Origin: Populus alba
Taxonomy: Eukaryota > Streptophyta > Magnoliopsida > Malpighiales > Salicaceae
Assembly: GCF_005239225.2 (NCBI RefSeq)
Contig: NC_133296.1
Location: 2,108,001-2,172,000 of the forward strand
Length of the DNA stretch: 64,000 bases
Direction: 5' to 3'
The position numbers were made by a program, and so were the translations under genes. Each line of letters begins with the position of its first letter. The first letter of the stretch is position 1. Shown here in pieces: positions 21,483-40,555 of the stretch. Under the pieces are notes generated by a model that worked only from the letters and a program-made list of their open reading frames with translations, had not been told where the DNA came from and made no database searches.

Positions 21483-21497
21483 CAATTCTAGTATGAA
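21483..21497 (+). terminator. snRNA 3' box downstream of U5
   Basis: CAATTCTAGTATGAA fits the plant snRNA 3' processing box, CA followed by three to ten bases, then AGT and an A-rich end. It starts a few bases after the U5 terminal stem, where the box normally lies. Confidence 0.55.
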
Positions 21498-21929
21498 GGT
21501 TACCCCTTAGTCGCGAATTTTAATACTAGTAGTACCGTATAAATTACGAGGCGCAGATATTCTATAATGAAAGCGCAACTAGAATTTAATTTAAAAAATT
21601 TATTAGCGTTTTTAAATAATATGATGGTGGGCTTTATTCTTGAGCCCTAATTTGAGCTTCTTTCCTCTACTTGCGTCTTCTTCCCTGTCTCTTTCTCCTT
21701 TCATCTCTCATTTAGGGATTAGCAGAGCCCAGGTTTACTCTCTCTAGAACGAGGGCTTTTTCAATGCGGTATGAGATTTGTTTGGGAATAGAATCTGTAC
21801 TTTATGAAATATGCCCTAATTTGCTTGTTCTTATGCATTTTTCTTGCTCTTTTGATTCCATCCCCATGAGAACAATTTCTTAGTTTCAAAATCCATCTCT
21901 TACTAGCATAGTAAAAGCCTTGAAAATAT

Positions 21930-22480
21930 TGACACTGCTAAAAGGTTAGCAGTGTCAACTGTCACCAACTGCTCCAGAGTGAAGTACTTGGAGAGAACCG
22001 TTCAACAAAATATGTATCCAGAGTCCTTAGCTATGCAACTGCAAGTACTGTGTGACATAAATAAGCAACATAAGGTATGGCGTTCTGCTGTTGCTGCATG
22101 AGTTTTATGACCTTGTCATCTGCTGTAAATCAATCCTTGTTGCGGTCAAATATGAGTTGGTATTTCCTCTTCAACTAAAAGTAGATTCTATTGTTCTTGT
22201 CTTTTTGTTCCGCACAAATCTCTTCCGAAATCCCTAGTCAGACCATTAACAACTGTGACAATAATGGGCAATGATGCATTGGTCAACTGGCTCAAGGGCT
22301 CGATGCTGAGCTCCGGGAAATTCTACCCTAACACTTACAAAATCAACCTTCGAAGTTCATTTTTGGGTACAAATACTTGGGATGGAAATGATTTAAATCC
22401 TTCACGGGTTCAAGATATTAGTTCTCTAGCATATAATCAAATAACTTTTGCTCCATCGACTTTGGATACACATGCCTGAG
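21930..22480 (+). other. Unrecognised coding-like segments between U5 and EDR1
   Basis: Two segments have exon-like traits. About 21948-22074 reads without stops as a peptide containing VKYLERTVQQNMYPESLAMQ and ends at AAG|GTATGG, a good donor. About 22240-22480 follows a CCCTAG acceptor-like site, is open to a TGA at 22480, and contains an ATG at 22264 (MGNDALVNWLKG). I do not recognise either as a protein family and could not join them convincingly. They may be relics of one gene or chance. To the left, at about 21,640-21,770, there is a CT-rich leader-like stretch. Confidence 0.25.
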
Positions 22481-23253
22481 TGGGGTATAAACTCATAGGA
22501 CTAAGAGAATATGGGCATAGGGGATACAAAATGCAATGACGCGTTGTTGAGATCTCAACTTTAAGTATCCCACATCGAGAAACTACAATATATGTAAACA
22601 AGGCCTATGTGTATTAATATGAAGCTTGAGAATTCACTTTCCGAAAAAGACAAGTTGTTTTCCAAGCACATATAGGTATATTATAGAAATTAAAATCAAA
22701 GACACGTACAGATCAACTCCTTGTGCGGATCCAACATTTTTTAGATTCAGAGGCCCAATAAAGCATAAGCTTTTCAAAATATATATCGCATGCATATATA
22801 AGCTCACAGTAACACGTAATTTTGCCATCCAATTCGAGGATTTTCCTAGGTGTGAAAAAGCTCTCTATTGTACCTGTGAGATAATAGGAATAGTGAGAGA
22901 AGAAAAAACCAAAGATTTCACATAGCAAATTTGATAAGAAAAATAAATAATAATAAAAAAAAACGAGAACAAATGGAGAACCCTAGATAGATTGAAGTGT
23001 GTCGTTCAACACGTTACATGGTTTCAATTCCTTGCTGCGCGTTCATGGAAACCCATCTATACAAAGAAGTGCTGCTATAATTATCTGGCGGCAGGAGCTT
23101 ACGCACAAACATTACTTACACAAAACGCTGTCTACACTTTTTTTCCTATTCTCTTCTCCTTGTTATCCCGTTTTTGGAATGTCACACAATAGGACCTCAC
23201 CAAAGACCAATAACAGAATGTCTACATATTCACAATTTCAAAATTGAGACATC

Positions 23254-32190
<8,937 letters not shown>

Positions 32191-32250
32191 CTCTTTCTCT
32201 CTATCTCTCTCTCTCTCTCTCTCTACTGTCTCGCTCTCTCTGTCTCTCTG
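32191..32250 (-). promoter_or_regulatory. GA-repeat in the EDR1 5' leader
   Basis: On the gene strand the bases just before the start codon are a GAGAGA run (TCTCTC on the plus strand), imperfect over about 60 bases. GA/CT tracts near plant transcription starts are common and can bind BPC/GAGA-binding factors. Whether this one is transcribed leader or promoter is not decidable from sequence. Confidence 0.5.
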
Positions 32251-33590
32251 TTTTTTATTTTTTATCTGTTTGGCTAAAATTCTCTCACTTTCCCTTCAGT
32301 TTCTTTCTTTGTTTGTTTCCTCCCTTGCGTGTATCTTTTATTTTTTTGATTTTTAGTTTTCTTGGGAGTCAGCAGAGAACAGAGACTTTTAGAAAGACAA
32401 GGGAAAGGAAGGTGGAGCTTACTTCCTCGAGCGAGGGAAAACTTGATGACGCGGTATCATATTGTTGGTAGGTTACAAAAAGGGCATGGAGTTTCTGTTA
32501 ATTACTAGATTTTGCCATTCAGATTATAGGTACTTCTTTGGTGCCTTTACCTTGTTGAAATCTCAATTTGAATTCTTGAATTAAAATTTTCTTCTTCATA
32601 TGTTCCAAGTGCTCCACATGTCGTTAGATCATTAGTTAAAATGACAATATTTGAGAAAAATCACAAGAAATCAACGTTATGGTGTAAATAGGTTTTTTGT
32701 CATTTACTATCGCTAAGAGTAGCTAACAACTACCAAAAAAAAAAAAAAACAAGTTAGTGCAATAATTTTTATTTTTTAATGTATTTTAAACGTGTTTTTT
32801 ACTTGAAAAAAGTATTTTATTGAAATTTTTTTTAGTGTTTTTTTTTTCTATTAATTTGAAATATTAATATCAAAAAATTAAAAAAATTATTTTTATATAT
32901 TTTCAAATAATTAAAAAAAAAAACTATGTATCAATACCGAATACAAAAAATAAATAATGTTTAGCATGTGTCTTTAACGTTATTCCGTGTTATTTTCCGA
33001 ATAATTGTCACTGGGTATCAATATTAAATAGTAACGAGTGAAAAAGAAAGATAAGAAATTAAGTATAGGTACTAAAATGTAAGTTCTGATGACATATAGG
33101 GACTGGATAAAGTGATTATGTCTTTTCCATTTGATCTTTCTTAGTGAAATGTTGGACGCTAAACTAAAGAGGGCATGGAACTCATGTTATTTACTAGAAT
33201 TGCCATTAAAAGTTATTAAACATGGTGATTGGGACGGAGACAGACCGGCAAAGGGTTAACGCGGGATGATAATTGAGATGGCGACAGCCCGTGTACGTGG
33301 CGGGTGGTGGGACCCAGATGATGGAGGCATTTTACATTTTTACAAAATTGGAATTTGATAAGGTTCTGTTTGGATGTGTACATCGTTTTGTCTTGGTTCT
33401 TCTCCTCTCTCTCTTTTTTTTTTCTCTGAAAAATGCTCCAAGTATTTCCCAGATATTGGGATGGAGTGAGTGAGATTATATTATTCGGTACTTTTTATTT
33501 ATTTATTTGGTAGTTGATCCTCCTTTCTTTCCTAAACATAGTTATAATTATAATATGAACACAATATTTGTGTTATGTGCTCCATTGCGA
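32251..33590. other. EDR1 upstream region with a MITE-like block
   Basis: About 32251-32450 is the likely EDR1 promoter and leader. About 32775-32960 (TTTAAACGTGTTTTTTACTTG then an A/T-rich core) resembles the small MITE-like blocks elsewhere in the window. The remainder has no recognisable gene. Confidence 0.4.
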
Positions 33591-35700
33591 GTTAAATAAA
33601 AATTATTTTACTGTAAAAAAAAACTGATATTAGAGTTATTAGTTCAATTGGCAGTTTAAATAATATAATTACAAAAACAAAAATAATAAATAAATTGTAA
33701 AAAAAGGACAACAAAAAAAAGTAAAAAGAAACCATTCTAAGCCTACACGAATTATGAAACAACTCGATATTAAAAAGGGAAAAAACCCGGTTTAAACCGA
33801 GTTAACTCGCAAACTCCACGATCATAGATATAAGATCAGGATATTCTCTTAAAAAGAAACACAAGAAAAAAAGAAGCTCAAGAATCATTTCCTAATAAAT
33901 CAAATGAGAACATGATAACTTTACAAAAAGAAAAATGAAAGAAAAAAGATGAAGCTGAATTCCTAACAAAAAAAAAAAAATATTGAAGGACAAGAATTAA
34001 GAAAAATATATAATTAAAAAAAAAAAGGATAAAAAAAAACTCGATTCAAGCTCATCCGGGTCAAAATGTAAAAAATCTTTAACTCAATCATGACATCAAG
34101 GTTATCACACTAGAAATCAAATTGAATAAAATCATGAAACTCAATTATCGAAACAATTTGATCTTAAAAGATGAAAAACAAATTAAAAAAGAAAAGAAAA
34201 GAAAAAATATATGAGTTAACTCAAGTTAACCCACTAACCCTGCGAACATGAGCATATGATTAAGACAACCCAATAAAAAAAATACAAAAATCAATTTTCA
34301 ATAAATTAAATAAGGGATGAAATTGAAATAAATCAATTTAAAAAAAAAATTAGTCATGAATCCAGACTAAAACCATAATAATGAAAAAACACTCTAAGTT
34401 AACCCACAAACCTTGTAAATATAGGCACATGATTAAGAAAACTCAATAGAAAGGAAAGGAAAAAAAAAGAAGATAAGAAGAACAATTTCAAATAAATTAA
34501 ATGTCGAGTGATAAAATTAAAATAATTCAATTTAAATAAACAAAAAAAAATCAACTCATATTAACCTTTGAAACCGGTGACTTTGGTCATAAATCCAAGA
34601 CCTAACTCATAGAAGGCAAATTGTAAAAAACAATAAAACAAAACTCTAAAAAAAAAAAGCAATCTGAACAAATCTTTTAAACCTGATCTAATATCTAAAA
34701 TTCATAACATGTGAAATCCTTAAATCGGGTTCAATCAATAAATTTTAATTCTCAATCAATTTTATTTTTAAGGATAAAATAATAAAAGAAATATCAATTT
34801 AAAAAATTTGACTAAGGAAAAGGACAGTAATAAAAAGAACATGGATCAAATTTGATAGGAAAAAAACCCAAGTAAGATGAAATTGTAAAAATAAAATAAA
34901 ATAAAAATGATCTCAAAGAAAAAAAAAAAAGCAATCAAAAGAGAGAGGATTAAATTTGAAAGATAAAAAATTAAAAGGAGTGAAATTGAAAAAAAATTGT
35001 AATTTTATAGCCTATTAAAAAAAATAGTAATAAAAAATGGGGACCAAATCTAAAAGATTAAAAAATAAAAGGGGGTGAAATTGAAAAATATTTGTAATTT
35101 TCATGGATTATTTAAAAAAAAAACAGTAATAAAATGAACATAGACCAAATATAAAGGAAGAAGACATTGAAAAGGTTGTTGCTGAATTTGAAGAGGATAG
35201 AGAGAAGAAAAGAAAAAAAAAAAAGGAAAAGTTTACTGGTGCCAAACTCGAGACATGTCCAAGGCACGCGTCACCTCATAGTATCGATGGTGCCAGGATC
35301 TTTTAAATGTTGTTGTAGAAGATAGTTTGGTGACTGAACAATCCCATATATATCATTGAAACAACACGATAGTTGTTGACACATGTGAGAGAGTTATGTT
35401 GATTTTATCTTTAAGAACATCAAAGTAATTACACTTATTTAGAAAAAAATTTGGAAAGACCAGAACACCCTTGAATAATAGGCATTATATGATTTTATTT
35501 GATGGTTAAATTAGTAAATTTTACCATGTAATAAAAAAATAAAATGATTAATCTAACCCTATATATTTTGTAAAAGATAATTATATTATAATAAAAAAAT
35601 CACCTTGCCCCTCAAAATCTAGTTCAAAATTTTTCGAGGTTAAGGGCAATTTTGTTATTTATCTATTCCAGTGAATTGTAAAATGTCTCTTGTACTGTAA
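33590..35700 (-). repeat. Large A-rich degenerate repeat element with diverged internal tandem units
   Basis: The block is dominated by words such as TGAAATTGAAAAA, AGTAATAAAA and GGACCAAAT. Around 33.80, 34.22, 34.40 and 34.56 kb a unit recurs with GTTAACCCAC(T/A)AACC.TG and then CATGATTAAGA.AACTCAATA, at spacings of roughly 160-180 bases with much divergence. A more GC-rich stretch lies at about 35,230-35,300 and AAGGGCAATTTTG at about 35,643. Word content matches, in reverse complement, the blocks at 7.9-9.2 kb and 63.3-64.0 kb. No coding frame survives; I read it as a non-autonomous or dead transposon family. Confidence 0.5.
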
Positions 35701-36123
35701 TAACTTCTTCTCTCTTAGTGTTTTGTGTATAGAAAAAAGGGAGATGCCAATCTTAGGAGTTTTGCTCATGAAGGAGTGAAGTTCCCGGATGAATTTGAAA
35801 GAAATTGATTTGTGAATGTGTTTTGTTTTCCGACATGAAAAATGATGAATTCGTAAAAAAAAAAAACTTTATAAATAAATTGGGCTTTTATGGTTCGCTG
35901 GCCAAGATATGTGAATTATGTTGAGCTTGTGTGTGTGAGAGTTCTTGAGAAAATAAATCCCTACTAAAATGAGAAAATTTCAATATTTAAATTAGTATTT
36001 GAATGCCAAGAAAAAAAAAATATATAGAAAATAAAAATAAGAGTATGTAGAGTGCATGTTTAGGAGTAGCTCACTATGGGTTGAGAATTTAAATGTGCAA
36101 AGAGTTTGTGACTCTATATTAGC
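35701..36123. other. Intergenic DNA before the SINE
   Basis: AT-rich with an A run at about 35857-35867; no gene or element recognised. Confidence 0.4.
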
Positions 36124-36333
36124 GATAAGTAAGTCCCCAAGGGGTGTAGCGTGGTGGCAAAGGGCTTGAGATCTGCACAGCAGGTCTTGAGTTCGAGTCA
36201 GGGCGTGCACTTCTTGTAAGAGTCTGGGACAGCCGGGGTTTTACTCGCTTATCTGGGCCCACAAAGTGCGCTTTCCGGAGGGTGGGGTTTCCTCGAATCC
36301 AAAAAAAAAAAAAAAAAAAAAAAAGATAAGTAA
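36124..36333 (+). mobile_element. tRNA-derived SINE, full length with target-site duplication
   Basis: The body runs from about 36133 to 36300 and ends in 24 uninterrupted A residues (36301-36324). The target-site duplication GATAAGTAA occurs at 36124-36132 and again at 36325-36333. An internal RNA polymerase III promoter is present: box A TAGCGTGGTGG at 36147-36157 and box B GTTCGAGTC at 36191-36199, which fits GWTCRANNC exactly. The perfect duplication and pure A tail indicate a recent insertion. Such SINEs depend on LINE reverse transcriptase in trans. SINE families of this kind are known in Salicaceae, but I cannot assign the family. Confidence 0.88.
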
Positions 36334-36700
36334 AAAAAACTAAAAAATCAATTAAACTGAAAAAATTAGAAAACAATAATTAAAAAAATCAAACCGTAAA
36401 AAAATCCGATTAGAATTTTTTAAAAAAATTGAATTGTTCGATTTGGTTTTATAAGTTTAAAACTGAAAAAACCGAATTAAACTCAAACCGAAAAAACCAA
36501 GTCAAACTAGAAAAACCGAGCCAAATCAAATAAACCGAGCCAAATTAAAAAAAAAACCAAGCTAAAACCGAAAAAAAATTGAGCCAAACTGTTTGAACTG
36601 ATTTTTTTTTAAAACCCAGTTAAAATCGGTCGGTTTGAACCAGTTTTAACTGTTTTTTTTTATAAAAACCGAATCGAACCAAAAATAAAAACTCCTACAC
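36334..36700. repeat. AACCGA-rich low-complexity repeat
   Basis: Repeated words AAACCGA, ACCGAGCCAAA and AACCGAACC fill about 36390-36680, with matching GGTTTGAACCAGTTTTAAC-like words near the right end. Such arrays are common in tree genomes and carry no gene. The open frames through them are artefacts of composition. Confidence 0.55.
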
Positions 36701-37209
36701 TATATGGTGGAGAGTCTTTATCTCTAAAATTGGTCCTGCTTATGACTTTACGTGTATTTATACATCAAGCTTAGACATTTTTTTTAATGAACAAAGAATT
36801 GTGTTATTAGCCAATGAAGTGGCTCATAAGTTGGTGCGATGTCGTGCCATAAATTCTACGTCTCACATAGAAATTAAAGAAGAAATTGATGTGTCATGTA
36901 TTTGTAACGAATGTCATTTGCTTTCATTGACGTTTATATGTGTAGATAAACGTAACAAAAATATAACTATAACAAATAATACATGTTTATAACAATATCT
37001 ACTCGGATACTATATTAAAATTGTCATCACCAAAAAGATAAAATAAATGTATAAATGTAACAAAAAAAAAAGAGAGAGGCAGAGATAAAAGAAAAATCAC
37101 ATAACAATTTTATTAATACTAACTTATAATTTTATAACTTTAGATCGGGTGATTAAACTTTTTATTAATGTCTTGAGTTCAAATTTAAAAGTTAATAATA
37201 TCTATAAAA
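36701..37209. other. AT-rich intergenic DNA
   Basis: No gene, RNA or element recognised. A short open frame at 36801-36992 shows no family resemblance. Confidence 0.4.
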
Positions 37210-37372
37210 ATCTAATCATGATTGTATCAAATAAATTTGAAGTGTGGATGATTTGGAAGCAAATAAAAATAATATATTAAAAAATAAAAATATATTATAT
37301 TTTTAATATATTATTTTTATTTGCTTCCAAATCATCCACACTTCAAATTTATTTGATACAATCATGATTAGA

Positions 37373-37373
<1 letters not shown>
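37210..37373. repeat. Palindrome with perfect 74-bp arms
   Basis: The left arm (37210-37283) starts ATCTAATCATGATTGTATCA and includes GAAGTGTGGATGATTTGGAAGC. The right arm (37300-37373) is its exact reverse complement and ends GATTAGAT. The spacer is about 16 bases of A/T. I found no mismatch between the arms by eye. A (TA)n run follows directly at 37373-37395. The structure could be a foldback MITE or a replication-slippage palindrome. Transcribed RNA would form a long perfect hairpin of the kind that Dicer-like enzymes cut into small RNAs; that consequence is inference. Confidence 0.92.
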
Positions 37374-37395
<22 letters not shown>

Positions 37396-37404
<9 letters not shown>

Positions 37405-39525
37405 AAAAGTATAACCTAATTGGTCAGGTTTTAGATTTGTTTTTTAAAGATTATCAGTTCAAGTCCTACAAACTTTATAATTATTGCAAATTTATATAAT
37501 TATTAACTTTAAAATTTATAAAATTAATTAAAAAAATTAATTAAAATACACATAAATTAATTTAGATATTCTAATTAATATATATACATGTACCCTGCAG
37601 ATTAGAATACCCTGTGGATGATTTGCATGCACCACTGAAAAAGTGACGAGGAAAGGCATATAGGCCAAGTTCGTCTCTGATCACACTTGATATCTGAAAG
37701 GAAAATAAGTAAATGTGGGAATTTTTTTAAAGTATCATATGACTTGGTTTCCACTATTTCAATTGTAGGGTTTAATCAAGTTTTTTTTTTCCATGGAAAT
37801 TTTATGATTGCCCAAGCAATTTGTTTTTCTAATCATGTTTCATTTTATTTTCTACATATTTTTTTATTGATTATTTTTTTCATGTAAATCTTATGATTTC
37901 ACAAAGCAATTTTTTTTTCTATTTTTTATAAACATGTTTCATTTTATTGTCCACATATATAATTAAGATAATTTGTTTAGTGGTTTGTTTTTTTTGTCTA
38001 AACTTTGATATCTAGAAATCTACTATATCTCAACTAATCTAATTAAGTTGGGATAACTTACCAAGAGATAAAATTCTCCTAGTTATAATGTACTCTAATC
38101 ACAAAACTCAAACTCAAAAATTATTTAAAAAAAACAAATACCATATCACTTGAACCACCCATCAATATAATTGTAGTGATGGTTATAAGCTTGTTGCCAT
38201 AGACCTAGAGCCTATTAATCTTTGCAACTATATCATAATATTTTTTAAAATAAATAATTTTAGTTTTTTTAAATATTTTTGGTGTGTTAATATAAAAAAT
38301 AAAAAAATAATTTTTAAATTTATTTTTATATAAAATAATACTTAAAAAAAAAAAAAACACTTCCACAGTGGTGGTTGTGATTATAGCTGCCGTTGCATGT
38401 TATTATGCCTTAAGGGTGAGTTTCTATAATAATTAAAAATGCTTGTACTATATGTGTTAGAAAATCATTTTGTTATACATTTTATATAATTTTTTTAATA
38501 AAATAATACACACATATTGTATACTATACAAGCCAAAGTTAGAAGGAAAAGCAGGTTGGAGCTTTCAAGAAATAATTAAATGGAACGTTTTTAAACATCA
38601 TAAATTTTACATATCATTTATTTAATAAATAAAGTTTTGAATTTGAATTTTTTTCCATATTTAATAGCACAAGCATAATTATAGAACAAAATACTTAATT
38701 ATAACCCTGCTATCAAATTTGAAAAGAGATTCGCATTTTAAATTATGAAACAATAATTTAATTACAATCGTGCCATTAAACTCGAAAAGATTCATATTAT
38801 AAATATGATTCACTAATTTAATTTGATAAATATCTCAGATAAAAACTTGTTTGATTTTTCAGTATGAAAAAATGGAGAGAAGAAAAGTTTATATAGGAGG
38901 AGAACCAAAACGCAACGTTTTAGATAAAATTAGTCTTTCAAACGCAATCAAGATAATTTCTTGTTAATCATATCTTCCGACTGACCCTCGCTGCCTTGTA
39001 GGGAAAAATAAATAATCAAATCTCAATTTTCTTTTAACCTTTAACTTTTCTTGATTATATGATATTATGATCTAACCAAATACCAAATGGATTTCTTTAA
39101 AATATTTTTCATTTAAATTTTTTAAATATTTTCTTTTATATAAAACATTGTTTGAAAATGCATAAAAATTCAATTTTTTTGTTAGAAATTATTTTTTTAT
39201 ATGTTTTGGATTGTTTTGATATATTTAATTTTAAAATTATTTTTTTTTTAAATATTATTTTAATATATTTAAACACAAAAAACACACTTTTAGAAATAAA
39301 CATAACCACATAATCAAACCGCCATTAAAAAGCCAGTAGAACCTCTCCATCGTAGGTTGCTTAGTCGAAATCATGACATTTTTTGCATTAATGTTTCTCC
39401 TCGCCTTCCTAATTAATTCTCTAGAATATTTTATTTATTGACATATAATGATGACATGAAAGGTCGGTTACGAGGAGAAGTTTAATGATTATATTAATTA
39501 CTTTATAGATTTACTTAAAAAAGAA

Positions 39526-39564
<39 letters not shown>

Positions 39565-40555
39565 GATAAAAATATATATATAAAGATATTTTTATTAGTA
39601 TTATTTTTATGTTTTTTTAAGATAAATTCAAAAAACAATTAATAAAATACTACTAATTATTAGTTACTCTCGAGCACTTAAACAACAAATTAAACAGATC
39701 ATACAATTAATAATTAAGATGAGTTTAAGCTCCATATTCTTCTATAAATTTTATCAAGGGAGTGTCCACTTTTTGTCACGGCTTCTATGCAAAGTAAATC
39801 ACGTTGTTTTGTTTTTGTTTTTGTTTTTTTTTTTATTATTTTATATTCAAATCCTATTTATTATTTATCAAATAAAAACTTTCATATTATATTTAAACTA
39901 TTTTAAATTGAATTTAATAATATTCATATTCTATTAATTACTCATATGTAAAATAACTATATATTAAAATATCAATTATTCATTTTGAGATACCTACCAA
40001 GTTCATTAAATTGACATCCCTGATCCCTAATTCTACTCCTACTATCTTTAATTTCTTCTATTTCAAAAACTAACCGCTGAAAACCCTTGAAAATCAAGAA
40101 ATATTAGCAAAACAATAATCTGAGGCAAGGGAAAAACCATTTTGTCAATCAAGCATTCAAGATGTGGAAGAAAGATTGTTTGTTCAACAGAGTTTCTAAT
40201 CAAGTTGAACACAAAAAAGACTAATGGAGAATGGATCTAGAAGGGTAGTTTCTTTTGACGTGACAATATATGATGGTTAGCCCTTAAACATCATGGAAAT
40301 TGGAAAGTTAGGTCAAAAACTAGCCAGTCATATCTTTACTTGGTAAAAAATGATCAATGTGATAATGCACAAGAACATCACCCTTCTCCTTTATCAAAAG
40401 TTTTGAACTTTTTAACTTCACAGTATAATTTAACTTCTCAGATCAGTTTGAGTCCCGTAAATTAACTAGAAATTTACATGTACATTCATAGCGCTCGGCA
40501 ACACTTGATCAACACTAAGTTAACTCAAAACCTCCAAGCTCCGACTCCATTTATG
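37396..40555. other. Repeat-rich gene desert left of the GLOX gene
   Basis: No gene recognised. It contains MITE-like blocks at about 38230-38380 and 39080-39310 (A/T cores next to ACACTT or AAAACACAC ends), a TA microsatellite at 39530-39560, and scattered A/T runs. A less AT-rich stretch at about 37,590-37,700 is unexplained but short. The 3' flank of the GLOX gene occupies the last few hundred bases. Confidence 0.45.

Noticed and set aside
22545..22640. Solo LTR starting TGTTGA
   Set aside because: No matching CA end or flanking duplication could be placed; only the USE-like motif is reported.
36140..36205. tRNA gene
   Set aside because: Box A and box B are present but there is no cloverleaf or acceptor stem, and the sequence continues to an A tail with target duplication, so it is a SINE head.
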